From contig NZ_CP045920.1 in assembly GCF_009660225.1 (NCBI RefSeq), forward strand, positions 1,302,001-1,366,000: 64,000 nt of DNA, in the 5' to 3' direction. The notes beneath the pieces are model-generated. The model saw nothing but the letters and a program-made list of their open reading frames with translations, did no database searches and was not told the origin of the DNA. Positions 1-8,185 of the stretch are shown piece by piece (within the stretch, counting starts at the first letter, position 1; each line of letters opens with the position of its first letter). The DNA is from Pseudactinotalea sp. HY158 (GTDB lineage Bacteria > Actinomycetota > Actinomycetes > Actinomycetales > Beutenbergiaceae). The position numbers and the translations under genes are program-made.

Positions 1-29
1 TTGTAACGGGGCGACGCAGGAGAGTGCAC

Positions 30-1457
30 ATGTCCTTCCACACCGACGGCGCGCGGATCCGCGATTCCCACGGCCGCCACCGCGTGTTTCACGGGATCAA
101 CCTCGTGGCCAAGGGCGGTCACGCGACCACCGGGAGCTATATCGAGCGCGGTTTCCGCGGCCCCTGGAGCCCGGCCGACATCGACGACCTCGCGGCCCGC
201 GGGTTCACCCTCGTGCGCCTCGGCCTCATCTGGGCCGCCGTCGAACCGGCCCCGGGCGACTACGACGAGGACTACCTCGACTGGATCGCCACCCAGCTCG
301 ACCTCCTCCACTCCGCCGGCATGGTCGTGCTCCTCGACTCCCACCAGGACCTGTACTCACAGGCGTTCGGGGACGGCGCCCCCGCCTGGGCCACCCTGAC
401 CGAGCAGCCGTTCGACGCCACGGAGCTGTGGAGCGACGCCTACCTGACCAGCCCCGCCCTGCACGAGGCCCTCGACCGGTTCTGGGCGAACGCCCTCGGC
501 CCCGGCGGAATCGGGCTGCAGGACCGGTTCGCGGCGATGTGGGCGCACGTCGCCGAACGCTTCGCCGGTCATCCGGGCCTGCTCGGCTACGACCTGCTGA
601 ACGAGCCTGCCCCCGGCAGCGGGGCGCCGGAGACCTTCGGCGCGCTCATCGGCGCGTTCGCCGCCGCGACCGGGCAGGACCTCGAGCAGGTGCTCGCTGA
701 CTTCGCCGACCCCGCGGCGAAGTTCGCCCAGCTCGCCCACCTCGATAGCGAGAGCGTGCACCGACAGGTGGGCGACGCCGTCCATCCGCTCGTATCGGCC
801 TTCGAGAACGAGGCCGTGGCGCCGTTCATGGCGAAGGTGACGGCCGCCGTCCGTACGCGTGACGGCCGCGGCCTCATCGCCCGCGAGCACTCCTATTTCG
901 CGAACACGGGCGTGCCCTCGGGACAGCCGCCGCTCGCCGACGACGCGTGGCTGTACTCCCCGCACGGGTACGACCTGACCGTGGACACGCCGGCGATCGC
1001 GCTCTCGAGCAATACCCGGGCGGGCACGATCTTCGCCCGTCACGCGGAGACCGCCGAGCGGCTCGGCGTGCCCGTGCTCGTGGGGGAGTGGGGCGCGCTC
1101 GACCTCGGCCCCGGGGTGGGCGAGCACGCCCGCTTCCTGCAGGACCTGTTCGATGCCCACGGTTGGTCGTGGACCTATTGGTGCTGGCAGGAGGGCTTCG
1201 CCGGGTCCGAGGCGGCCGCCGCCCTGACCCGCCCCCGCCCGGCCGCTTTCGCGGGCGACGGCCTGGACTGGCGGGTCGCGGGCGGCACGCTGCGCGCGCG
1301 CTGGCGCGGCACCGGCGCGGGCGGACCCTCGCTGTTCTACCTGCCCGGGGGAGAATGTACGGTCACACGGGACGGCGCGCCCGCCGCGTGCGAGCGGGAC
1401 GGCGCCTGGGTGCAGGTCCCGCCGGGGGAGGGCGCCTACGAACTGACCGGGCGCTGA
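30..1457 (+). CDS. GH5 family glycosidase, endoglycoceramidase-like
   Basis: Predicted retaining glycoside hydrolase of family 5, closest in appearance to endoglycosylceramidase-type enzymes. The TIM-barrel hallmarks are visible: HGINLVAKGG near the N-terminus, the acid/base glutamate in DLLNEP (about residue 192 from the ATG) and the nucleophile in LVGEWG (about residue 353). No signal peptide is apparent, so the protein looks cytoplasmic, which would suit hydrolysis of an imported glycoside. I chose the ATG at 30 because the AGGAG at 18-22 is well spaced for it; a GTG at 24 lies too close to that site. The next gene is a sugar-type symporter, so the two probably act together. The family is clear, the substrate is not. 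Confidence 0.85.
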   Translation: MSFHTDGARIRDSHGRHRVFHGINLVAKGGHATTGSYIERGFRGPWSPADIDDLAARGFTLVRLGLIWAAVEPAPGDYDEDYLDWIATQLDLLHSAGMVVLLDSHQDLYSQAFGDGAPAWATLTEQPFDATELWSDAYLTSPALHEALDRFWANALGPGGIGLQDRFAAMWAHVAERFAGHPGLLGYDLLNEPAPGSGAPETFGALIGAFAAATGQDLEQVLADFADPAAKFAQLAHLDSESVHRQVGDAVHPLVSAFENEAVAPFMAKVTAAVRTRDGRGLIAREHSYFANTGVPSGQPPLADDAWLYSPHGYDLTVDTPAIALSSNTRAGTIFARHAETAERLGVPVLVGEWGALDLGPGVGEHARFLQDLFDAHGWSWTYWCWQEGFAGSEAAAALTRPRPAAFAGDGLDWRVAGGTLRARWRGTGAGGPSLFYLPGGECTVTRDGAPAACERDGAWVQVPPGEGAYELTGR

Positions 1458-1532
1458 GGCCCGGGACGGGGCCGGAACAGTGCCGGCGTGCATGACGGGT
1501 TCGACGATGAACACGACCGATCGGAGCGGGCG

Positions 1533-2990
1533 ATGGCCCTGACCTTTCGCCAGAAGGCACTGCTGGCCACGCCACTGCCGGCCACGTGGATGTCGACGGT
1601 GCTCATCCACAACGTGTATATCAAGTTCTACACGGACGTGATCGGGCTCGATCCGGCGTACGTGGGCTGGGTGTACCTGGCGTTCAACATCTGGAACGTG
1701 GTCAACGACCCGATCTTCGGGTTCATGCTCGACAAGATGCGCTACCGGCCCGGGCGCGGCAAGTTCCTGCTCGTCATGCGGCGGACGATCCCGTTCATGC
1801 TGCTCGGGCTCGTGGCGATGGCGTGGACGAGCCCGGACTGGTCGCAGGCGGCGATCCTGTGGGTGTTCCTGCTCGAGTTGTTCCTGTTCGATGTGGCCTC
1901 CACCTTCTATCTCATCGCGGCGACGAGCTATGTCTACCTCGCGGCGCCGACACGCGAGGATCGCATCGACGTCGAGGTGGGCAAGTCGTGGATCGGGAAC
2001 GTCTCCTCGGCGGTCGCCACGGTCGTGGCCACCCAGCTGCTCGTGGGCGAGGCGATCACGAGCCGCGCCACGATCGCGACGCTGCTCATGGGGGTCGTGG
2101 CGGTCAACGGGCTCCTCTACCTCGTCCCGGCGCTGGCGCTCAAAGATCCGCCCGAGCTGTACGAGCGCGGCGACGCCGGCGACCAGGCGCTCACCTGGGC
2201 CCAGTTCCGGGCCGATGCCCGCTCGATCATGCGGATGCGGGCGTTCTGGGCCTGGTTCGCCTACGGCACCACGGCGCTCGCGCCCATGGGCATGTACTTC
2301 ACCGCGTTCCTGTACTTCATGGATCACGTGATCCGCAGCACCGGCACGCAGGCCACGATCACCGACACCGGGTCGATGATCCTCGTGCTGGCGGCGCTGC
2401 CGCTGTTCGCCCGGATGATCAAGCGGGTGGGGTCGCGCGCGTCGATCTTCGCCGGAATGGTGCCCTATATCGGTGGCCTCGCGGGGCTGTTCTGGGCGAG
2501 CGAGTGGTGGCACGTGCTGCTGTGCTATTTCGTGCTCATGAGCGGGCGGTACATCATGAGCACCGCCGCGATCGCGCTCGAGGCCGCGCTCATCGACGAC
2601 AACGAACGCCTCACCGGCACCCGCAAGACCGGCTCGTTCACGTCGCTCAAGGCGATCATGTCGGCCCCGCTCATCGGCACCCAGACGACCATCTTCATGT
2701 TCATCATCGCCGCCGCCGGCTACGACCAGCACGCCGAACTTCAGAGCGCCTCCGCCCAGGCCGGCATCCGGTTCGCGACCGCGGGCGTGCCGATCCTGTT
2801 CGCCGTGCTCGGGATCGTGGCGCTGTACTTCCTGCCGTACACGCGCTCGGTGGAGGCGGAGCTGAGCGAGTACTCGCGGGCGCGCCGCGGGTCCGCGTTC
2901 GACGTGCCGGGGCCTATGGACGGCGCAGCTCGCCCGGGCGAGCCGGGCCGGGAGGGCGTAGCGCTCGAGGAGGATCCCCTCGGGAACTGA
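1533..2990 (+). CDS. GPH-family (MelB-like) sugar:cation symporter, MFS
   Basis: Integral membrane transporter of about 485 residues with 10-12 hydrophobic segments. The early NDPIFGFMLDKMRYRPGRGK stretch is the typical loop of glycoside-pentoside-hexuronide symporters (N-D-P-x-x-G then D-x-x, GRxRP-like). It probably imports a glycoside together with a cation. It follows the GH5 gene by 75 nt and is likely co-transcribed, giving an import-and-hydrolysis pair. The start at 1533 is preferred over an upstream GTG at 1488 because GGAG at 1523-1526 sits at a suitable distance and the residues before MALTF are polar and not MFS-like. The substrate cannot be read from the sequence. Confidence 0.8.
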   Translation: MALTFRQKALLATPLPATWMSTVLIHNVYIKFYTDVIGLDPAYVGWVYLAFNIWNVVNDPIFGFMLDKMRYRPGRGKFLLVMRRTIPFMLLGLVAMAWTSPDWSQAAILWVFLLELFLFDVASTFYLIAATSYVYLAAPTREDRIDVEVGKSWIGNVSSAVATVVATQLLVGEAITSRATIATLLMGVVAVNGLLYLVPALALKDPPELYERGDAGDQALTWAQFRADARSIMRMRAFWAWFAYGTTALAPMGMYFTAFLYFMDHVIRSTGTQATITDTGSMILVLAALPLFARMIKRVGSRASIFAGMVPYIGGLAGLFWASEWWHVLLCYFVLMSGRYIMSTAAIALEAALIDDNERLTGTRKTGSFTSLKAIMSAPLIGTQTTIFMFIIAAAGYDQHAELQSASAQAGIRFATAGVPILFAVLGIVALYFLPYTRSVEAELSEYSRARRGSAFDVPGPMDGAARPGEPGREGVALEEDPLGN

Positions 2991-3150
2991 GTCCGGGGGT
3001 CGGATCGCCGGCGTGGTGGTGTTGCGCACAGACGGCACGCCCGCGATTGTTCGCGGCCGGGGCGCCGGGGTAGACATGTCCGGGGCGGGGCCGGTTCGCG
3101 CCGCCCGCCCGCCGGCCTCGGTCCGGGCGCCTCACGACGAAACGGGATCC

Positions 3151-4494
3151 ATGTCAGCGTTGCGGCAGGCCGCCCCCGGACACTCGCCTGCTCGGGCTCG
3201 ACCGGCGGGCGGCGACCCTGCCGGCGCCGCCGAGCTGCCGGGCCGCTCCGCCCGCGGTGGCAGATTCGGCGGGCTGCTGCTCGCCGCCGGCCTGCTGCTG
3301 ATCGGGCTGAACCTGCGCATCGGGGTGGCCTCGGTGGGGCCGGTGCTCGACGACATCCGGGCGAGCCTGGGCCTGTCGGCCACCGCGGCGAGCCTGCTGA
3401 CCACGATCCCGGTCATCGCCTTCGGCGCGTTCGCGTTCCTCACCCCGGCCCTGACGCGCCGGTTCGGCATGCACCGGCTGCTCGGGGCGACGATGATCGC
3501 GCTCGCGGCCGGGATCGTGCTGCGGCTGCACCCGAGCATGTCGGCGCTGTTCGCCGGAACGGTCGTCGTGGGGGCCGCGATCGCGATCGGGAACGTCGTG
3601 ATGCCGGCCGCGATCAAGCGCGACTTCTCCCATCGGGCGGGGCTCATGATGGGGCTGTACTCCACGGCGCTGTTCGTCGGCGCCGCGCTGGCCTCGGGCC
3701 TGACGGTGCCGTTGCTGCCCCTGGCGGGCGGGGTGTGGCAGGCGGCGCTCGCGCTGTGGGCGATCCCGGCGGTGGCCGCCGTGCTCCTGTGGATCCCGCA
3801 GCTGCGTCGCTCATCGGGGCGGGTGGCTCGTGCTCGCTCTGCCGACGGATCCGGCGGGCGGGGTGGGCAGGGTGCTCCCGCGCTCCGGGCGATCCTGCGG
3901 GATCCGGTCGCGCTCGCGGTCACGGCGCTCATGGGCCTGCAGAGCATGAGCTATTACGCGGCGCTCACGTGGGTCCCCTCGATCCTCTCGAGCGCGGGCA
4001 TGGGTGCCGATGAGGCCGGCTGGATGCTGTCGTTCTCGGCGTTCCCCGGGATCGCGGCGTCGCTGGTGACCCCGGCCCTGGCCCGGCGGGCACGTCCCGC
4101 CTGGCTGCCGATCGTGCTCGCCGTCGGGGTGAGCGGGGTCGCGTTCGCCGGGCTGGCCCTCGCCCCGACGGCCGCGCCGTACGTGTGGATGACGCTGCTC
4201 GGACTGGGGCAGGGCGCGGCGATCAGCCTGGCGTTGAGCTATATCGTGTGGCGCTCGCCGGACGCCCATCACACCGGGCAGGTCTCCACGATGGCGCAGG
4301 GTTTCGGGTACCTGCTCGCGGGCCTCGGCCCGATCGGGCTCGGTGCCCTCCGGTCGGCCACCGGTGGCTGGACGGTCCCGATCGCGGCGCTCGGGGTCAT
4401 GCTCGTGGCGCAGCTGATCGCCGGGGTCGCGGCGAGCCGGCCGCGACTGGTGGGAGCGCGCGGACAGGATGCGACGGTGTCCGCGGACGCCTGA
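3151..4494 (+). CDS. MFS transporter, CynX/NimT-like
   Basis: Membrane transporter of about 447 residues with roughly 12 hydrophobic helices. The first helix reads LLIGLNLRIGVASVGPVL, a form typical of the CynX/NimT group (cyanate transport or 2-nitroimidazole efflux), followed by the MFS loop between helices 2 and 3 (LTRRFGMHRLLG). The N-terminal 35 residues are polar and disordered, and a second low-complexity loop lies near residue 220. The ATG at 3151 is chosen with AACGGGA just upstream; longer starts at 3013 and 3076 would add an Arg/Pro-rich tail. It is separated from the preceding symporter by 160 nt, so co-transcription is uncertain. Substrate unknown. Confidence 0.75.
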   Translation: MSALRQAAPGHSPARARPAGGDPAGAAELPGRSARGGRFGGLLLAAGLLLIGLNLRIGVASVGPVLDDIRASLGLSATAASLLTTIPVIAFGAFAFLTPALTRRFGMHRLLGATMIALAAGIVLRLHPSMSALFAGTVVVGAAIAIGNVVMPAAIKRDFSHRAGLMMGLYSTALFVGAALASGLTVPLLPLAGGVWQAALALWAIPAVAAVLLWIPQLRRSSGRVARARSADGSGGRGGQGAPALRAILRDPVALAVTALMGLQSMSYYAALTWVPSILSSAGMGADEAGWMLSFSAFPGIAASLVTPALARRARPAWLPIVLAVGVSGVAFAGLALAPTAAPYVWMTLLGLGQGAAISLALSYIVWRSPDAHHTGQVSTMAQGFGYLLAGLGPIGLGALRSATGGWTVPIAALGVMLVAQLIAGVAASRPRLVGARGQDATVSADA

Positions 4495-4521
4495 TCGACC
4501 CACTCGGGTGGAGTTCGTGCG

Positions 4522-4567
4522 TGGGACGTTCGGACTACGCCTCCTGGGACGTTCGCCCTACGAGGCC
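4522..4567. repeat. two tandem 23-bp imperfect repeats upstream of the flavodoxin gene
   Basis: TGGGACGTTCG occurs at 4522-4532 and again at 4545-4555, each followed three bases later by TACG, giving two head-to-tail 23-bp units. They end 27 nt before the flavodoxin start codon. The spacing of about two helical turns suits a pair of protein-binding sites. The GGGAC core loosely resembles dormancy/stress boxes in actinobacteria, but this is a resemblance only. Confidence 0.4.
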
Positions 4568-4594
4568 ACCCGGATCGGCGTGGATCCTTGAGTC

Positions 4595-5098
4595 ATGAGA
4601 GTCCTCGTTGCCACCGCCTCGAACTACGGTTCGACTCGTGAATTCGGTGCCGTCGTGGGTTCTGTGCTGAGCGGGCACGGACATGAGGTGCGCACCGCCG
4701 ACGTCGCACAGGTGACCGACCTCGACTACGACGCCGTGATCGTGGGTACGGCGATCTACATCGGCCGCCCGCTCACGGCCGCGCGCAAGTTCACCGCCCG
4801 CCTCGAACGGGAGGCACCGCAGCTGCCCGTGTGGGTGTTCGCCTCCGGCCTGAAGAACATCACGGGCAATCCGCTCGCGCCCCCGTTCACCCATCCCGCG
4901 GCACGCCCCTACCTGGGCAGTCGCTACCCGATCTTCCTCGGTAGGGTCGACCCGGACGTCCTCACCGACGCGGAGCGGGCGCTCATCTCGATGACGCGCG
5001 CGAACCTCGAGGATCGTCGGGATTTCGAATTGGTTTCCGCCTGGGCCGACGAGGTCGCCTCCGTCCTGGGCGCACAGACGGCCGCATCACTCCCCTGA
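4595..5098 (+). CDS. flavodoxin-domain protein, HemG-like
   Basis: Small flavodoxin-fold protein of 167 residues. The N-terminal phosphate-binding loop (VATASNYGSTREF, residues 5-17) binds FMN, and VIVGTAIYIGRP at about 49-60 matches the second flavin loop of menaquinone-dependent protoporphyrinogen oxidases and similar long-chain flavodoxins. It could oxidise protoporphyrinogen or act as a general redox carrier; the sequence does not decide. It stands alone, convergent with the downstream oxidoreductase, and has a tandem repeat upstream that may be an operator. No clear Shine-Dalgarno sequence precedes the ATG. Confidence 0.7.
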   Translation: MRVLVATASNYGSTREFGAVVGSVLSGHGHEVRTADVAQVTDLDYDAVIVGTAIYIGRPLTAARKFTARLEREAPQLPVWVFASGLKNITGNPLAPPFTHPAARPYLGSRYPIFLGRVDPDVLTDAERALISMTRANLEDRRDFELVSAWADEVASVLGAQTAASLP

Positions 5099-5108
5099 TT
5101 GCGGCCCG

Positions 5109-5162
5109 TCGGGGAGGGGCAGGTCCGGGTCCCAGGTACAGCCCGGAACTGGCCCTCCCCGA
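5109..5162. terminator. stem-loop between convergent genes, probable bidirectional terminator
   Basis: TCGGGGAGGGGCAG (5109-5122) pairs with CTGGCCCTCCCCGA (5149-5162) with one mismatch, giving a 14-bp GC-rich stem and a 26-nt loop. There is no U tract. Its place directly after the flavodoxin stop and between convergent genes supports termination or mRNA 3'-end protection. The remaining 5163-5300 holds no gene that I can support. Confidence 0.45.
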
Positions 5163-5300
5163 CACCACTTCGTCGCGCTGCGATGCCTGGGCCTCCCGCA
5201 CCCCGGTTCAGCCTGGCCGATACACCGCCGAAGGCGGGATTCCGTCGAGGTCCGGTCCCGCGATCTGCACGGAATGCCGCACCCGGCGCACCCGTGTCGC

Positions 5301-6299
5301 TCACGCCGGCAGGAGCATGACCTTGCCGGTGGTCATCCGGGCCTCGAGGGCCTCGTGGGCGTAGCGCGCGTGCTCGAGGGGATAGGTCGCCCCGATGGTC
5401 ACGGCCAGGTCGCCGCGGGAGGCGGCCTCGCTCACCTCGGCCCAGCGGCGCTGCAACTCGGCCGGGTCGGACACGTAGTGCCACACGGTCGGGCGCGTGA
5501 CGAACAGTGAGCCGGCCCGGTTGAGGCGTTGGAGGTCGAACGGGGGAACCTGCCCCGACGCGCCCCCGAAGAGCACGACGAGGCCGCGCATCCGGGTCGA
5601 GGCGATCGCGGCGTCGAAGGTCGCCCGGCCGAGCCCGTCGTAGAACACGTCGACGCCGCGGCCACCGGTGTGCCCGCGCAGCCACTCGGTCAGCGCCGCG
5701 ACCGGCTCCTCGCCGTCGGGCACGAACACGTCCTCGGCCCCGGCCGTGCGCGCGGCCTCCGCCTTCGCCTCCGTGCCGACCATCGTGAGCACGCGGGCAC
5801 CGGCCGCCCGGGCGAGCTGGATGAACAGCTGTCCCACTCCGCCGGCCCCCGCCGTGATGAAGACCGTGTGCTGATCGGTGCCGGGTCCGCCGAGGTGAGC
5901 GACGCCGTCCACAAGCATCTGGGCCGTGAGGCCCTGCAGCGGCAGCGCCGCGGCCGTCACGAGATCGAGCCCCGGCGGCACGGGCAGGGCGGCCTCGGCG
6001 CCGAGCAGCACCTGCTCGGCGTAGGACCCGCTGACCGATCCCGTCCAGGCGACCCGGTCCCCGTGGGCGACTCCGGTCACGCCCGGGCCCACGGCGATCA
6101 CCTCACCGGCGCCCTCCGACCCGGGCCGCAGCGGGAAGTCGGCCGGGTACACGCCGCCGCGCACGTAGGTGTCGTAGAAGTTGACGCCGATGCCGCGGGG
6201 GTGCACCACGATCTGGCCGGGTCCCGGCTCGAGTTCGGGAACGGGGACGAATTCCAATGTGTCGGCCCCGCCGGGGGCGTCGATCTCGATCGCGTGCAT
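5301..6299 (-). CDS. qor: NADPH:quinone oxidoreductase, zinc-free MDR family
   Basis: Medium-chain dehydrogenase/reductase of 332 residues. The N-terminal GroES-like half contains IGVNFYDTYVRGGVY and RPGSEGAGEV, typical of quinone oxidoreductases, and lacks the zinc-ligand cysteines of alcohol dehydrogenases. The Rossmann half carries AGAGGVGQLFIQLAR at about residues 150-164 for NADPH binding. It probably reduces quinones by one or two electrons using NADPH. It lies downstream of def in the same direction with a 103-nt gap, and it seems to have its own promoter close to the start codon. It is convergent with the flavodoxin gene. Confidence 0.85.
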   Translation of the reverse strand: MHAIEIDAPGGADTLEFVPVPELEPGPGQIVVHPRGIGVNFYDTYVRGGVYPADFPLRPGSEGAGEVIAVGPGVTGVAHGDRVAWTGSVSGSYAEQVLLGAEAALPVPPGLDLVTAAALPLQGLTAQMLVDGVAHLGGPGTDQHTVFITAGAGGVGQLFIQLARAAGARVLTMVGTEAKAEAARTAGAEDVFVPDGEEPVAALTEWLRGHTGGRGVDVFYDGLGRATFDAAIASTRMRGLVVLFGGASGQVPPFDLQRLNRAGSLFVTRPTVWHYVSDPAELQRRWAEVSEAASRGDLAVTIGATYPLEHARYAHEALEARMTTGKVMLLPA

Positions 6300-6305
6300 C
6301 CCCCC

Positions 6306-6311
6306 AAGTTA
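6306..6311 (-). promoter_or_regulatory. candidate -10 element for a leaderless qor transcript
   Basis: On the minus strand TAACTT (6311 to 6306) is followed by exactly six G residues and then the ATG of the oxidoreductase. A TANNNT hexamer 6-8 nt before a start codon is the usual layout of leaderless actinobacterial mRNAs. The G run could instead serve as a poor ribosome-binding site. Confidence 0.4.
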
Positions 6312-6402
6312 CGCCGCGGACCGTCGGACGGGGAGGATCGACCAGCCCCGGGGAGGTGAACGGTCCCGACCCGAACCGCAGAGTGGGCGGCGCCCCGAAC
6401 AC

Positions 6403-7062
6403 TTAGCGGGCCGGCGGCGCATCCGGGTAGGTCGGGGCCGCCTTGCCGAGCTCGGCGGCGAGCTCGGTGCGCCGCTCGAGCACCTCCTCGCGCAGGTCGG
6501 ACATATCGGCCAGCACCCGCTTGCGCTCGCGCTTGGAGATGAGGTCGATGTAGAGCCGGCCGCCGAGATGATCGGTCTCGTGCTGGAGGCAGCGCGCGAA
6601 GTATCCCTCGCCGGTGATGGTCACCGGTTCGCCGTAGACGTCCACGCCCGTGACGGTCGCCCGCGAGCCCCGGAAGAGCTCGGCCCCCGGCCCTGGCACC
6701 GACAGGCATCCCTCCTCGGACTCCTCCGTGCCGGCCTCCTCCTCGATCACGACCACGGGGTTGAGCACGTGCCCCACGTGGCGCACCTCGGCGTGGGTGA
6801 GGTCGTAGACGAACAGCCGCAGGTCCACGCCCACCTGGTTCGCCGCGAGCCCGACCCCCTCCGCGACGGCCATCGTGGCGAACATGTCGTCGATGAGCGT
6901 GTGCAGCTCCGGGGTGTCGAATTCGGTGATCGTGCGGCACGGCTCGTGCAGCACCCCCTCGCCCACCTCGGTCACGCGCAGCGCCGTGCCGCGGGCCGCC
7001 TCGGGTGGCAGGAGGGGATAGTCGTCGACCTCGTCACCCTGGACGATCGTTCGGATACTCAT
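6403..7062 (-). CDS. def: peptide deformylase
   Basis: Removes the N-terminal formyl group from nascent proteins. All three family motifs are present: GVGLAANQ (residues 69-76), EGCLSVPG with the metal-binding Cys119, and QHETDHLGG with His161, Glu162 and His165. At 219 residues it is on the long side; the extra length is an N-terminal extension of about 25 residues and a charged C-terminal tail. The ATG at 7062 has GGAAG about 10 nt upstream. It is divergent from argC, with only about 55 nt between the two start codons, so the promoters of both genes share this gap with the ARG-box-like site. Confidence 0.95.
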   Translation of the reverse strand: MSIRTIVQGDEVDDYPLLPPEAARGTALRVTEVGEGVLHEPCRTITEFDTPELHTLIDDMFATMAVAEGVGLAANQVGVDLRLFVYDLTHAEVRHVGHVLNPVVVIEEEAGTEESEEGCLSVPGPGAELFRGSRATVTGVDVYGEPVTITGEGYFARCLQHETDHLGGRLYIDLISKRERKRVLADMSDLREEVLERRTELAAELGKAAPTYPDAPPAR

Positions 7063-7102
7063 GCGGGATATTCTTCCAGTCCGCCCACACTGCTCGAGAC
7101 TG

Positions 7103-7116
7103 TGTATAGTTATGCA
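7103..7116 (+). promoter_or_regulatory. ARG-box-like ArgR operator
   Basis: TGTATAGTTATGCA is an imperfect palindrome (TGTAT/ATGCA with a 4-bp AT-rich centre) that matches the spacing of the ARG box (TGAAT-4-ATTCA). It overlaps the -10 hexamer and ends 1 nt before the preferred argC start, so bound ArgR would block polymerase. ArgR is encoded by the sixth gene of the operon. The site also lies in the def upstream region. Confidence 0.6.
7105..7110 (+). promoter_or_regulatory. -10 element of the arg operon promoter, probably leaderless
   Basis: TATAGT lies 7 nt before the ATG at 7118, which places the expected transcription start at or next to the start codon. No Shine-Dalgarno sequence is visible. 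The hexamer is inside the ARG-box-like palindrome. Confidence 0.5.
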
Positions 7117-7117
7117 G

Positions 7118-8185
7118 ATGACTGTAAACGTGGCTGTTGCCGGGGCCAGTGGTTACGCCGGCGGCGAGATCCTGCGGCTGCTCACCGCCCACCCACAGGT
7201 GCGGCTCGGGGCACTCACCGCCCATTCCAACGCCGGCGAGCCGGTCCGCGCGACCCAGCCGCATCTGCTCGGCCTCGCGGACCGCACCTTCACGGCCACG
7301 ACGGCCGAGCACCTCGCCGGTCACGACGTCGTGTTCCTCGCCCTCCCGCACGGCGCCTCCGCCGCGATCGCGGCCGAACTCGAGACCCTCAGCCCACACA
7401 CCCTCGTGCTCGACTGCGGCGCGGATCACCGCCTCGCCGACGCCGGCGAGTGGACGGCGTTCTACGGCTCCGAGCATGCCGGCACCTGGCCGTACGGCCT
7501 GCCCGAGCTGATTGTGGACGGCGGAGCTCGCCAACGCGATCGCCTCGCCGGTGTCACGCGGGTCGCCGTGCCGGGCTGCAACGTGACCGCGGTGACCCTC
7601 GGGATCCAGCCGGGCGTGGCCGCCGGGGTCGTCGATCCGACCGGCCTCGTGGCCGTGCTCGCCAACGGCTACTCCGGCGCCGGCAAGAGCCTGCGCACCC
7701 ACCTGCTCGCGAGCGAGGGCCTCGGCAGCGCCGTGCCCTACGCCGTCGGCGGCGTGCACCGGCACATCCCCGAGATCGAACAGAACCTGCGCGCGGCCGG
7801 CGCCGATGCCGGCGTGGAGCGGGTGCAGATCTCCTTCACCCCCACGCTCGTGCCGATGTCGCGGGGGATCCTCGCCACGATCAGCGCGCCCGTCACTGCC
7901 GGCACCACCGCCGCCTCGCTGCGGGCGGCCTGGGAGGAGGCCTATGCCCGGGAGCCGTTCGTGCACCTGCTGCCGGACGGCGCCTGGCCCTCGACCGCGA
8001 TGACCCTGGGCGCCAACACCGCGCTCATGCAGGTCGCCCTCGACGAGCGGGCCGGCCGGGCCGTCGTCGTGTGCGCGATCGACAACCTCGTCAAGGGCAC
8101 CGCCGGAGCGGCCGTGCAGTCGATGAACCTCGCGCTCGGCCTCGCCGAGACCGCCGGGCTCCCGATCGAGGGGGTCGCGCCGTGA
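7118..8185 (+). CDS. argC: N-acetyl-gamma-glutamyl-phosphate reductase
   Basis: Third step of arginine synthesis: NADPH-dependent reduction of N-acetylglutamyl phosphate to the semialdehyde. The N-terminal [12 protein letters not shown] is the nucleotide-binding loop, and the catalytic cysteine is Cys154 in [11 protein letters not shown]. At 355 residues the length is normal. I prefer the ATG at 7118, because it gives the canonical [13 protein letters not shown] start and fits a leaderless transcript; an ATG at 7112 and one at 7061 are in frame, but the latter would span the promoter. Its TGA overlaps the GTG of argJ by 4 nt. It heads an eight-gene operon. Confidence 0.95.
   Translation: MTVNVAVAGASGYAGGEILRLLTAHPQVRLGALTAHSNAGEPVRATQPHLLGLADRTFTATTAEHLAGHDVVFLALPHGASAAIAAELETLSPHTLVLDCGADHRLADAGEWTAFYGSEHAGTWPYGLPELIVDGGARQRDRLAGVTRVAVPGCNVTAVTLGIQPGVAAGVVDPTGLVAVLANGYSGAGKSLRTHLLASEGLGSAVPYAVGGVHRHIPEIEQNLRAAGADAGVERVQISFTPTLVPMSRGILATISAPVTAGTTAASLRAAWEEAYAREPFVHLLPDGAWPSTAMTLGANTALMQVALDERAGRAVVVCAIDNLVKGTAGAAVQSMNLALGLAETAGLPIEGVAP

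Noticed and set aside
357-3077. Long minus-strand open frame of about 900 codons opposite the GH5 and symporter genes
   Set aside because: It is Arg/His/Glu-rich without any fold-like pattern and lies opposite two clear genes; open antisense frames are expected in very GC-rich DNA.
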